From: Botryotinia globosa
Taxonomy: Eukaryota; Ascomycota; Leotiomycetes; Helotiales; Sclerotiniaceae
Assembly: GCA_014898425.1 (NCBI GenBank)
Contig: RCSZ01000010.1
Location: 1,178,001-1,242,000 of the forward strand
Reading direction: 5' to 3'
DNA: 64,000 nucleotides
This document shows, piece by piece, positions 23,623-35,357 of the stretch. Each line of letters begins with the position of its first letter. Position 1 is the first letter of the stretch. The notes below the pieces were generated by a model. It was not told the origin of the DNA and did not search any database. It saw only the letters and a program-made list of their open reading frames with translations. Made by a program: the position numbers and the translations under genes.

Positions 23623-24832
23623 GTTTAGAATATGATGAAGATATTAAGTTCAAGTAAAGTACAGAGCTGATCGAGTTGAAGAGGAGATTCTCAGACTATA
23701 TAGCCATTAATGCCATATTACCCACTTTATCTTCATGACGTGCAGCATAAATGCATGACCTTGATGGTTCGATGAATGATGGATAAATTTGAATCTAAAG
23801 TAGTTCTCCCCACTTGGGGAAGCTCTAAGGTGATGTCTTGCATAGCACTATGTCTCTCATTGGTGAGCTCCAAGAGACAGTATTTTCGGTCATTGTCTTG
23901 GCTCTTTTCTTGGTGGAGGATTAGCTATAACAGTAGTGCCAAGTGTAGGCTATCAGGTTAGAATCGGCTGCTGGTCTATTACCTGGAGCTCAACCCCAAC
24001 GCTAGTTTTTAGATGGATCTCCAAGTCAAAGAAATGGCTCGATCTACTCCGCATACCCCAGAGAGTTCCGCTCGTTACCAGAGACTCACATCTACATTGA
24101 TAGCCTTCCTGTAATGTATGATATGCTTTGAGACCTATCGAAATGTTCGCAAAAATACACAAACATGACAACTATATAGAATTTTCATCGCAACTCATAA
24201 TGGTTGTCTTAAAGATACGCCACAACCGTTGGCACTAGCCAAGGTGGGGAAAGTTCAGCATGAGCTAAAACGATCGACTTCTGTCAACTGAGTTTAAAGC
24301 TTAAATGGTTTACAATCTAAGCCTCAATAGTTCATAAGCCAAGGGTTTTATAAGAACCTATTAGCGGAAAATAATACTTGGTCGAGCAGCAAAAGCCACA
24401 TGCGTAGACCGGTAGACAAGTGTAATTGAGCTTTTGCATTACTAACTTTTAGTCCATTGGACGAGTGTGATTAGAATGGACAAGAAGATGTATATGATTC
24501 GTAACACCGTCATAGAATAGGTCTGACTGATCCTTGGTACTGTAAATCATTTCGATATCCATGTGTAGCATTTCACCCAGACCAACACCAATTTCTACAT
24601 CAACAAATATAGCAACCAACAAGGGAAAGAAAAAGATATGTATGCCGTGGTATCTATGCGATAAAAGATGAAATCAAAAGAGGTATATCCAATTACAATA
24701 CAAAGAAAAGGCATTATGGTTCCAATGCCCACAAACGCAAACCAAAAATTCTCCTTCCCTTCCCACGAAATAACTAAAGAAAAAGGCTCCGGGTAGCGGA
24801 GAAATCATATGGAGCAAGATATTTTCCATTCA
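23623..24832. other. Intergenic upstream of the sugar transporter
   Basis: This holds the promoter of the sugar transporter and the 3' flank of the C2H2 gene. Both genes are on the minus strand. No coding or RNA feature can be supported. Confidence 0.5.
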
Positions 24833-27800
24833 TCATTGGCGGCCGTAATATTGCATGTTTTGAGGAGAATGTTGTAAATTTTGAGGTGATTGACCATAGG
24901 AGGAAGAGCTACCCTGGGCACGACTCATGGGTACTTGGTGAAAGCTAGTCATGGGATCGACACTCAAAGAATCAAAGTCAAACGTATTTTGATCCATCAT
25001 ATATGTTGAAACTGGAGGGGAAGTCGTGACGAAAGGTTGGTTCATTGAGAAAGCGATAGCGGAGTGAGGTGTCTGATTGAAATTCTGATTGGATTGAGAT
25101 TGGAAAGAATTGGGACCGATTGAAGCAAAGGCAGAATGAGGTGGATGATCAACCTTGTTTTGAATGAAGCTACCGGTAGTGTCGATAGTCCCAAAAGCTG
25201 AGTGGGGTTGATCAATTTTATTGCTCACAAAGCCGGTATTAATATATGACGGCGTAGGATGATGCATATTGTTAAGGTTAGCAGAGTTCATTGAGCCAAA
25301 TTGTCGCGGTTGGCTTGTTTGCTGAGCACCATATGCATTGGCATTGACATTGGCATCGGCGTTGGAAAATAGTGGAAATTGTTCACTTGGATTTCCTTGC
25401 GTCATTGGGATGTGTGTCATGGAGTTTCCCATGACATACGTTGGGGAAGGGCCAGACGTAGAATAGAATGCGGGTTGATGGAAACCTGCACTAAACTGAG
25501 GTACCATGGGGACGTTGGGTGAAATGCTTTCCATGCCATAAGGACTTGACTCCTCGAATTTGCTTTTGCCCATTGGAGTTGTGGGAGTAAGATTTTGTTC
25601 GATTGGGCTGATAATTGTATCAGCATCGACATTCTTCTGGTCAACAAGCTGAAGAATTGGTAAACTGATATGCTCCATGTGTTTCGCCAGATGAACAGTG
25701 AGTTTTTTCCAAGTGGTGAAGGATTTACCACAGAATTTGCAGGGCTCATCCTGTGGTTTATTTGTTGTTTCGTGATGACATCTTTCTAGCATCGCCCAAG
25801 CTTGCTCAGTATGTTTGGCCTTTTTGATAGCTGCCTTTGTCTTCTGTTTAGGCTCTGGTAATTTGTGCTCACGAACCAGATGCTGCAGGAAGTTATCCTT
25901 TCGATAACAAGGATGCCTGCAATCTTCGATTTGACATATCCACCACTCCAAATGCCTGTGTCTCTCATTCTCATGGCGAACCCAGTCGGCCTTGCGTTTG
26001 AATGATTTGGGCTCCCTACATTTATCATATGTACAAGTGAATGGTTGCACATCTTCATGGACATGCTTTGTCCAATCTGAGGGTTTGTGAAATTTTTTAG
26101 ATTTGAAGCACAATTGACATTCAAACTCTGCGGGGAGATTTCGAGTGGGTGGCAATGGAACACCTTTGGGGAAAGATTCGCTAGAAAGAGCACCATCACC
26201 AGGGTTCGAATCGTCGGAGAAATCTGTAACAAGTTGTAGCCCACCAACACTACGGTCATGTTCTCGATTCTTTCCCTTGGCATCATATAATGTGGCACTT
26301 CCACCCAATGCGATGCAATGTGGTCTTGCAGAACAGTTCTGATTCATGATGGCTTGCATGTGTTTTACCCGTTGATCAAGAAGGTTCTTGTATCGGATTT
26401 CTTGCTGATGAGCAATGCGACTGACAAGCCAACTGAACTTTGGATTCATGTCGGGATTTAGCCGCCTCACATGCTCCTTGAAACCTTCATATGTAGGAAC
26501 AATCGGTTCCGATTGAGTATGTTCCATTCTGATATCACCTTCATCGCCTTGCTCATCATCGTCATCATCTTCAGACTCAGGCTCAACCTGAGGAGCCAGA
26601 CTTGGAATAGGGGGGCCACCTTGTTTCTTCCAGAGCTCACCAATAGCAGATATCGAAGTAGCAGATCCACCTTCTCGAACCGAGAGATCGCTCTTGCTTC
26701 TGGTCCGCCCGCTGTCCTTGCGAAGGAAGGGGAGATTTAAAAGAGGGCTTTTCGGAGATGCTGCACTCATAGAGCCATTACGAGTGTGTGGGGTGTGATG
26801 TGCACTTGTACCCACCGCAGTTCCGATTCCAGAAATTGCTGCTATTGCAGTATTGAGACTTGGTGTTGGCTTCTTGCCAAAGCTAGATGTTCTTGGTGGT
26901 GGTGCTAGATTGTTTGAATTGTTTTGCTTTTGCTTCATCTCCATTGAAGAATCTTGCAAGTTTGAAGAGCTACGGGTTCTCTTGTTGAGATTACTGTTAC
27001 TTCTCACACGAGTAACAGCGCGTTGTCCCAAATTTGAAAGGTTGGTCCAGCGTCCTGATCCTTTCCTTTCTGGTTTGATTGATAACTTTTTGAGGAGACT
27101 ACCATCAGCCACGGCGTCATAGTCCATCAGGCTTGGCTCACTTCTTCGTCGCGTGCCCCAAGTTGCTGCACGTGAGATTATTGAAAAAGTATCCGCGTTT
27201 CCATTCCACTTTTGAATGGCATCATTTGCCGTAGCTGGTGCTTGAAAGTTGGTGACTGTCATGTATGGTAGCGCAGGAGCATCGTTGAATTGACGTATTT
27301 GGCTCATCAGTTTCACGTCGTCATCAGTTGGGGAGTCGCCTTTGATGTTGTAATAAATTTGCCCATCAAGAAACCTATTCTCTCTGATGCTTGCGGCATC
27401 GTCCACTGGTGCCAAATTAACTTCAGCCTGCTCAACCTGTAGAGCATAAGTCGATTCTCTAGATCTTGGCACATTTGGATCGCTGGTTGAATTGCCTCTC
27501 TGGCGCCATAAATGTACCTGTATGTTCGTGTCATCGATATGCCGTTGCTCTTCTTGTTCTTTCAGATTAGGAATTTCAGCGCCGGAAAAAGCGTTTCGAC
27601 TTTCGGGGTCTAATCCCGCCAGACCTGTTGTGTCATTTGGACTCCATAGTCCTTCATCATCCCGCAATGCGGTCGGTTTGGTGCTCTGGATGAAACTCTG
27701 GGATGGATATTGATAATCTTCAAAATCGGGTTTCACTGGCTCCCTGTATTGATTCGCATTCGGCGCAAAATCGCGCCTAGCCGAAGATTGTTCTTCGGCC

Positions 27801-28486
27801 CAATGCGAAACAGTCACATTCGGACTGTGGGCACGAAAAGCCATGCCGGTTGGTTCAAACCCTTCAGCGCTCGTGCGACTGCTGCCGCTATTATCTGGCG
27901 TCAATTGCAGCGTATTGAGTGTCAATGTCAATTCTGGGAATGGAAATCCCGACAGATTGATCTCGTTGTCGATCTCTATTTCGTGATGTGTAATTATTGA
28001 ATGGATCTTATCATTCACCTCACTTCTAGGGGAGGGTGTGTTTGGAATACTTGTATTCTTTGGGCTGAGCGGAAAGTTTGAAGCGTTGAGAGCTTCTGGT
28101 GATTTTTGATTCCTAGGATTCGAAGACGCCTGATGTGCGGCTGTTGGATACGCCTCCGTCGGATATGTTGTAAGATTGGGTGGTAGTGAATCTCTTCGCT
28201 GCACACCGGCGTCGAAGTCCACTCCAAAGAATTCGTCCTCGATCTCGCTATAGTCGCTACCAAAGTTGCTGAATTCGGAAAGACTTTCGACTGGTGTACT
28301 ACCAATGTTGCATGGACTTGTAGAATTACTGAGTGTATGCGGTTGATTGTACGGAGACAGGAGAGTAGGGTTGAATTGTGTGTTGGCTATGTGATGTGTA
28401 TTCAAGCAGAGAGAGTCGGTCTCTTCTCGTGAGTATTGAACTTGAGCGTCGACTAAATGTGATGAGATGGAAGTGTATGAAGACAT
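24833..28486 (-). CDS. Large C2H2-type zinc-finger protein
   Basis: Single-exon protein of 1217 residues from ATG 28486. The first 780 residues are Ser/Asn/Pro-rich and probably disordered, with basic Ser/Arg patches (around RTRSKSDLSVREGG) and an acidic stretch (ESEDDDDDEQGDEGD). Residues about 790-935 carry the zinc-finger module: CQLCFKSKKFHKPSDWTKHV, a C-x4-C-x12-H-type finger (CTYDKCREPKSFKRKADWVR then H), CQIEDC with HLVREH, and, after a Lys-rich linker, CKFCGKSFTTWKKLTVHLAK. The C-terminal 280 residues are Gln/Asn/Ser/Pro-rich, like an activation domain. This finger arrangement is conserved in uncharacterised ascomycete proteins. A nuclear transcription regulator is likely, but no function is assigned. 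An in-frame TTG upstream was not used as a start. Confidence 0.9.
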   Translation of the reverse strand: MSSYTSISSHLVDAQVQYSREETDSLCLNTHHIANTQFNPTLLSPYNQPHTLSNSTSPCNIGSTPVESLSEFSNFGSDYSEIEDEFFGVDFDAGVQRRDSLPPNLTTYPTEAYPTAAHQASSNPRNQKSPEALNASNFPLSPKNTSIPNTPSPRSEVNDKIHSIITHHEIEIDNEINLSGFPFPELTLTLNTLQLTPDNSGSSRTSAEGFEPTGMAFRAHSPNVTVSHWAEEQSSARRDFAPNANQYREPVKPDFEDYQYPSQSFIQSTKPTALRDDEGLWSPNDTTGLAGLDPESRNAFSGAEIPNLKEQEEQRHIDDTNIQVHLWRQRGNSTSDPNVPRSRESTYALQVEQAEVNLAPVDDAASIRENRFLDGQIYYNIKGDSPTDDDVKLMSQIRQFNDAPALPYMTVTNFQAPATANDAIQKWNGNADTFSIISRAATWGTRRRSEPSLMDYDAVADGSLLKKLSIKPERKGSGRWTNLSNLGQRAVTRVRSNSNLNKRTRSSSNLQDSSMEMKQKQNNSNNLAPPPRTSSFGKKPTPSLNTAIAAISGIGTAVGTSAHHTPHTRNGSMSAASPKSPLLNLPFLRKDSGRTRSKSDLSVREGGSATSISAIGELWKKQGGPPIPSLAPQVEPESEDDDDDEQGDEGDIRMEHTQSEPIVPTYEGFKEHVRRLNPDMNPKFSWLVSRIAHQQEIRYKNLLDQRVKHMQAIMNQNCSARPHCIALGGSATLYDAKGKNREHDRSVGGLQLVTDFSDDSNPGDGALSSESFPKGVPLPPTRNLPAEFECQLCFKSKKFHKPSDWTKHVHEDVQPFTCTYDKCREPKSFKRKADWVRHENERHRHLEWWICQIEDCRHPCYRKDNFLQHLVREHKLPEPKQKTKAAIKKAKHTEQAWAMLERCHHETTNKPQDEPCKFCGKSFTTWKKLTVHLAKHMEHISLPILQLVDQKNVDADTIISPIEQNLTPTTPMGKSKFEESSPYGMESISPNVPMVPQFSAGFHQPAFYSTSGPSPTYVMGNSMTHIPMTQGNPSEQFPLFSNADANVNANAYGAQQTSQPRQFGSMNSANLNNMHHPTPSYINTGFVSNKIDQPHSAFGTIDTTGSFIQNKVDHPPHSAFASIGPNSFQSQSNQNFNQTPHSAIAFSMNQPFVTTSPPVSTYMMDQNTFDFDSLSVDPMTSFHQVPMSRAQGSSSSYGQSPQNLQHSPQNMQYYGRQ

Positions 28487-31400
28487 AACGTGTGGAGAAT
28501 ATAGGAGGCTATGTATATCTTGGGGGTACAATATGTATAAAAAGCTGCGGTCTTCTTATTGTAGGCCTAATCAGCTATAATTGTGGTCAACAGGTAATGA
28601 GCAAGGTACTGGTCATGTTGCAGCCTCGGGGGTCGGTATTGCAGGTATTGCAGGTCTTATATGCAGGTCACAAACTGCAATTGAGGTGAAGTGGTTCGCT
28701 GGATGATACCAAAGAAGTAGCAATATGAAATGGTAAGAAATGAATTCGGAATGTTGAAAGATTGGGGGTATATGGTATGGTATCTGTGTGGATAAAACGC
28801 AACTAGCAGTCGAATGTGTTCTATTCGTGAGAAAAGATAGAAATATTGGGGATGTGGGTGAGCTGACAGAAAGCAAATGTAAAGACTCCTGTGAGATGGT
28901 ATGGGGATGAGATAAAAGGGGATGAGGATGAACGATTGAAAGAGGAGGAGTCGGAGGGGTGAGAGAAACCTTTTGGCGGGAACTGGGGGGGTGTGGTACT
29001 AAAGCGATAGGACAAGGACTTGGAGCTGAGGGGGCGTGCAGCGATTAACTTTTAGGCGCTAAGGCTAAGATAAGCAGTGTTCCAGGTTCGATACAAGCAA
29101 GCAGTGCTTGTCCCAGTGATGAGAGATCTAATCTAATGGGAAGAGTGGTGTGGTGGTAGTTGTGGTAGTTGTGGTAGTTGTGGTAGTTGTGGTAGTTGTG
29201 GTAGTTGTGGTAGTTGTGGTAGTTGTGGTAGTTGTGGTAGTTGTGGTAGTTGTGGTAGTTGTGGTAGTTGTGGTAGTTGTGGTAGTTGTGGCAGACGGGG
29301 CTCTGTATTTAATTGAGATGAGGTCAAGAAATAATAGATTTTCTCAAGCATCAACAAACCATGTGGTGGGAAGGAAACTCGTAAAGGGCGAATCCAAAAG
29401 TGTTGAAGTTGTTTGCTGTTGGTGTTCCAGAGACATGGAGATTGATAGTAGAAAGCCTTATTTTTTCTCCAACTTATTAGTCTGTCTATAAATTTCCTAG
29501 TTTCCGCGAGCTTCTTTAAAAGCTAAGCAATATGACAGGGACTTGGTCAGCGGGAGAATGAACGGACGGATTCACAGACCCAGGAACAAGGGCCAGCGAT
29601 TAAATTCCGAGTTTGACGACCAAATGTGAGAATTTGACGCTGAAGCAATAACAACAACCAATTCAAAGAAAAGCTAGAGTGCATTAGATGAAAAACGGCA
29701 TAGTCTAGCAAATGACGAGCTGGTGGAGCAAAGTTGAATGAATGGTGGAGGAGAAAGCAAAAATTAAACGACCTTGGGTCTTGACTCTTGAGGGGTCTTG
29801 ACGAGTCTTGAGTCTTGACTGCGCGCAATCTTCCCAGCACAAATATAAAAAGATAACCAGGCGATCTGATGGATGATGGATACCTACATACTGGTTGGTA
29901 CAAAGAGTGGGCTGGCTGGGTTGGCTGAGAGTGGAAACGCACAAGTGGGTAGGCAGGCAGGCACCTTTACTTGGGCTGATCGTGATCAAATGCCATCACT
30001 TTGGCCATAACTAGAATCATTTGCCATTAGAATCTACAAGGGAATGTTCAAGGGAATCTACTACCCCAAGATGATTTACGAGCTATGAAAGGGCCATAAA
30101 GCTTCATCAAGGGTGTGTCGAAAACGAGACATTCTTCAACATTTGTTGGAACTAGAAGTCACGAACCATCATCTTCATGCCTACTCGACTACCCCGTATG
30201 GCAAAGTCCAGCTCAAGGTATACAAACCCATTTACTGGAGCAAGGCAGACCAAGCATTCAATCATTCAACTCAAGCTTCGAATCAGCCCGAGACTTCCAG
30301 ATCTTAGTCTTTTTCATGACATGACATCGCAAGTTGGCATAACAGGTATGATGGGGAAAGGGGCTGTGTACATTTTATGATGTCAGGAACTATTCATCCA
30401 AAGCTACCCTTTTGCATTCAATCGTCTTTCGGAACTTCCATACATTTATTTGCACAGTCAGCAAACGCATGATTAATTCCAACAATCAAACCCAAGCGTA
30501 CTTCCTCTTTACTTTATTCTTCCTTCCTTCACAGCCCTCTCATCCCTCCGAAGATGAGCTCCCGAGTTCCTGCATTTAAAGTACGATCCCGATTAAGAAA
30601 GTTAAGAAATGTTTAGAGAATCCCAATATCTAATTGGTTATCCGTCCAATACGGTTACTTTGGGAGAGAATGGGTTGGCTTCATGTTTCAAAAGGCTTAA
30701 GTCTTATTACGGGTAACAATCATCAATTGGTCTTTTTCAAGCGAAAGGAAGGTCTTGGCCATGGGGGACCTCAGGATGGTGCCGTAAGCACAAGGACCGT
30801 GGGCGCTTACACAAGACGGAGGGAGACAGTCGCGACCCATTTTCGAGCCATTCTCCACCAGCAAATTGATGGAATGGTAGAAGTCCATCAATCGATATCA
30901 TCTAAAGCTTAGAAGAAATCAAAAATGGCCAAGATACCAGTTTATGTGACATGCCCCCGAGGCCCCTTCATCGTTCGCTTGTCGTAACCGTACAGCCGCC
31001 GAGTAAGGTTACAAACAAGGTGGATCGGATCAATCCAAAGCAAAAACCTTGGGAGCTCAATCCCTTCGATGTTTACTTTTCAGTTCTTCCCTTTACATCC
31101 AATCATAAATCCCACAAGTTCAATCAAATAATTGTATAGCCTTGATCTGATAGTATCTAGCTATTTGTCTTTACAATTGAACTGATCCACCGTAGCCGTT
31201 TCTTTCGTTTAGTTCTTTGGCTACACATCTGACAGCCATCCATCAACAGCCTTGTCCCAGTGATTCATACATATCGTTCTCTGGCTTCCAGCTTGTTTCA
31301 CAAACAATATGGCGTTCCTGCTGCGGTAAAACTTCAGAGGACCGAATGCTTCGCCCACCCATACGACGGGCTGAGCATTTCTCTTTCCTCTCACCGAACA

Positions 31401-33782
31401 AATCTGAGAGGACGAAAAAAATAAATTGGAACGGGATCTAGGATTTCGAAAAGCTTCGGAATCTGTACCCCAATACTTGAAAGATGCATTTCTTGAATGA
31501 AATAAACGTCTTTACATTCCTCACGAGTGCCGTAAGAGGGAAGTTTAGAAATGAAGGGACATGTCCGCGGCAACTCAACCTCAAGCAAATTTCACGTCAT
31601 GTATATTTACTGTTGCGTGTTGTTATTTTAAGAAATGTCTGTCATGATCACATCCGACTTTTTATTTGCGTCTTGGTATTTGACTTCTTGGATTTCTTTT
31701 AATTTTAGAATTTTCATCGCTCCCGTGACGATGATGATGAACACTGCTCTTTGGCTCGGGAACATGCCCGACATGGAAGGTGCGGGCTAGAACCACGGCC
31801 GGTACTCGGTCAAGAAATGTGTCAATGATGTTTTAACCACCGACCCCACTGCTTCATGCTTCACACTTGACGGTCCGAATACTTCATCATGTCTTTTTCC
31901 TTTCAGCAGAATTCGGGTTCTCGGGAATCGTCGGAAAGTAAGTCTTACATGCCGATGGCTTAATGCATTGATTACACAAAATCCTTCCGGGCTCACCGGA
32001 TACGCAACCGAAGACATAAAACTTGAATTTGGTTGATGAGACCGGATCAATATCCGTGATCGAGTCAATATCTGGGGTCCAGGAGAAGTGCGTGTTCAGC
32101 CACCAGTAGTGTTAGATGGTGACCTCAACCAAGTAGTCAATCACACAGGCATCTCGCTCTTTTCTTCCGGTGCATATCTCGAAAGAAATAGCTCTACAAT
32201 GACCATTGAATTGCCAGCACACTTTCTTTTTCATCATCTGATTCATTAGTAGATGCATTTTTAAATCATAGACAGAGAATTCTTCTCTGTGAGGTTGAGT
32301 AGATACCTTTTTCCCGTCCAGAACGTTTGCCAATTCCTGTAACTCCTTCAACACAATATTCACCACCTCCAAGTCCCAAACTCGGTGATCGTGCTCTTCC
32401 GGGAACTGTTTACTTAATTCTCTATCCAATGAAAGTATCTATCTTATTCACTCTCGCGCTCACATTACCTGTAGCATAGTTACCCATTGTTACACCATGA
32501 GCATCAGTGGAAAGCCACCATCGACAGTTCCCAGTATTCATCAATTTGAAATGAAGTCTAACTCGTCGGAAGTATAGTTCCAAACCAAAGAAATTTAGTT
32601 GACAGAATGAATCCTCTCAACTCTTTCAAGGGAAACGCACGCGCAATTCCATAAAGTAAGAGAAATAAATGCCCATGAATTATAATCAATACTTTGCTTT
32701 ACATTCCATAGATTGAGTTCATATCAGCAACAACACCTCAAGAACATTAGAATTCAGGATATTCTGCGGGGTTGATGACACGCAGCTGGAAATTTTGGCT
32801 ACGCTCAATGCATGCGTGCATGCGTATGCTATTTCATGGTAATAGTGACGCAAGAATGTGAGCATGTATAGTACTTCGCAGAGCAAAGAAGCCATCCACA
32901 GGCCCCCATCCTATCTTATACTCTTACAGTTCGGAGATTCCAAAGGCCATCCAAATGTGAAGTTTCGCCATTAATTTTCGAGTCCTCGGATCAAAGTCTC
33001 ACCACCAAATTCGGAATTTATATCGAAGACAAGGTCGTTCCATCGGAAGTCATCCCAGACACGACTTTTTCAATAAATAAATACAATTATTCTGACGTCC
33101 GGTACTTTTTTGCAACTTAGCGTTTGGCTACCTATATTCGTTGTTTGTTCCAGTTGTCCCAGGGCTCTTGATATTTGAAAAGCAGCTGATGCAGAGTTGC
33201 AAGTAGCATATGATACTTGAGTCATACCATGCGACGTGAAACGGAAATCATATGCAGAAAAGGTATTGAACTCTCAGTATTGAATCAGGAAACTGAGAGA
33301 AGGGGGGGAGGGTTCTGCCCTTTCCGAGAGAAAAAAGCTCAGGGTGATTTTGTAGTTATGACCGTGATACCGAGTGAGGAGAATGTAGATGTGTCCGAAG
33401 GGGTGTATTAGGCTGCGATTATCTGTATACCGATGACTATCAAGGCCTTGCAAATACAGCTATCTGAATCATAATAGAAAATGAGATACGATACGACTGT
33501 TCTGTATGTGCCTCACGCTGGCGTTTTTTTAATCTGGAAGACAAAGTAGACCATATATGATGAAAGATATGTTATGTTGTATGCGTGCCCGAAAGGCTTG
33601 GAAGGCTTGTCTAGAACTTGGAAAACGCAACGAGACGAAATCTTACTCTTCGTTGGAAGCCGAAATTAGCGAATTTCAAACGAGGACAAGAAATGTCAAA
33701 TTAAAACGCAAACGAAAAACAGTAGTCCCATAGCCTTTGATACTATGTTGTAGCTTGATTTGATTTAACTATACATCATATC
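28487..33782. other. Gene-poor region of 5.3 kb
   Basis: The first kilobase is the promoter and leader of the C2H2 gene and includes a 9-base minisatellite. The remainder has only short frames. Two adjacent minus-strand frames, 32112-32429 (105 codons) and 31787-32068 (93 codons), have protein-like composition, but no domain or clean splice link was found. No tRNA, rRNA or transposon gene was seen. Confidence 0.45.
29152..29291. repeat. 9-base minisatellite, about 15 copies
   Basis: The unit TTGTGGTAG is repeated almost without error over 140 bases. It lies about 670-800 bases upstream of the C2H2 start codon. Because the unit is a multiple of three, both strands stay open, which creates spurious Val-rich and Pro/Gln/Leu-rich frames. 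Confidence 0.95.
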
Positions 33783-34326
33783 TTAATCAAAGGGTATTCT
33801 TCTCAAACCTTCATTTCCCATCCTTTTCTTCATTTCCTGGCCTGCCGCAACACTGCTCGGTACTTTAATCCCGCAACAATCACCCCAACTATTCATTTGA
33901 TGAACATGCCTCATTCCATCATGCATAACGACAACCTCTCCCCCTTCCGCATCATCTTCTTCATTGGGAACTCCAAACTCTTCCTCTGTGCTCATACCAT
34001 CCTCAGCTGGTATCAAAGAACCAAAAAGAAAATGTTGCATGACAGGTAGTTTTTTGAGAACCTCGGCCACAAACATCCTTCTCATGCCATCTTCAACTTT
34101 TGTCCAGTTTTTCGCTGAAGATATATCGTCTAACATTGGACTATGCCACCGCAGTCCTTCAACGTTCTTAACGCTATTAACAAAGTTAACTTGTCCCAAG
34201 TACAAATATTCATTGCCATATTCTTCCAATATAAGATTTTGATGAATCGACAAAGGACGGATGTACGGATGATGTAAAAGTTGAGAAGCGCCAAACAGGA
34301 ATGGAAGAAACTGGTAATCATCGAGC

Positions 34327-34358
<32 letters not shown>

Positions 34359-35078
34359 ATAATACGTTTTCTGTATAGTCCTCATAAGGTCCAAATATCG
34401 TGTAAAGACTTTCAAGACCAGCGGGCGGAAATCTTGACGAGTCACTATTCCAAGTTGATATAAACATAATAACCATATCATGAAGTTCAACTCGTGTCCC
34501 GAGCCATAGTCGATTCTAGTGCGATTCCCAAAAGATTGTAAAAAGTATGTAGAGACTTCGGCGATAGCTTCATCGGATGAAACACCCAATTGTTTATGCC
34601 ATCCACTATGCTCTTTTGTAGCTAAATCGAGAAAATCGCGGAAACCTTTGTTGCCAAATCTTGAATCACCTTGCTCCTCCGGCGGACTCCTTTGTACCAC
34701 ATCCTCAACCTTATCTAATATTTCGAGAATAGTGGTAACGGTGGAGCTGAGGTCGGTCTTAGTAGTCGCTGAGACTGGTGTATCGATGACTGAATCTGTT
34801 AGACTAAAGACAAATGCTAATAGCAATTTGTAAGTAGGAGATTGAAGGAAGAGATCATGATCCTTGGGTGATAGGATTCGTCTCGTAGGCTTGCAGAATT
34901 TCAAGCTTGACTGGTCTGGAGGAGATGGTAGATCTGGTGTCTCAGGGACGGGAAGAGGATTTGATGGTGCATTTCGCTTTTTTCGAGGTTCTAATTTTGG
35001 AAGACGGTCGCGCAGGTTGGGAATACCTGTACTAAGTCCATTCCCTGGACTTTGTATATGCTCTGTGGTTGAAGACAT
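33783..35078 (-). CDS. rrd1: Serine/threonine-protein phosphatase 2A activator (PTPA), Rrd1 type
   Basis: Single-exon protein of 431 residues. PTPA proteins are peptidyl-prolyl isomerases that load and activate the PP2A-family catalytic subunit. The family core runs from about residue 60 to 385. It includes SPTYKLLLAFVFSLTDSV, the strongly conserved IDYGSGHELNFMIWLLCLYQ near residues 190-205, HGVWGLDDYQFLPFLFG, and HPYIRPLSIHQ. The end (HVHQMNSWGDCCGIKVPSSV and RRIPFD) resembles the longer, partly nuclear Rrd1 branch more than Rrd2. The N-terminal 60 residues are Pro-rich and probably disordered. It is divergently arranged with the Rrp46 gene, the start codons being 279 bases apart. Confidence 0.93.
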
Positions 35079-35357
35079 CTTGAAAACGCTTGATATTGTT
35101 GATGTTGATTACAAAGGAGAGGAAGTGGCATGGCAAGCTCGAAAGGTACCAACCCCACGGCACTGCCAGGGACTTTAGGCTATTCCCAAGGAGTATTTAG
35201 CGCACATTGCGATAACGATAACAAAAAATTGCAATTCAACGGTGCAAGCGCATTCATTATTGAAGCTCTGCTGAAGTTTTGAAAGATTTCAATCACATTC
35301 ATAATAAATTTGTACTTCACATCTACGCCCCCCCCCCCCCCCCAAATACTAAACAAA
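35079..35357. promoter_or_regulatory. Bidirectional promoter shared by rrd1 and rrp46
   Basis: The two start codons face away from each other with 279 bases between them, so both promoters and leaders must fit here. A run of 14 C begins at about 35329, only some 15 bases before the Rrp46 ATG, and would lie in its 5' leader. No classical TATA box is evident. Confidence 0.7.

Noticed and set aside
26200..26215. B-box-like GGGTTCGAATC
   Set aside because: It lies inside the C2H2 coding sequence and has no tRNA fold around it.
28487..28531. Upstream extension of the C2H2 protein
   Set aside because: It would need a TTG start; ATG 28486 is the first proper start in frame.
29150..29491. Long Val-rich forward frame and Pro/Gln/Leu-rich reverse frame
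   Set aside because: Both are created by the 9-base minisatellite and have no start context or homologue.
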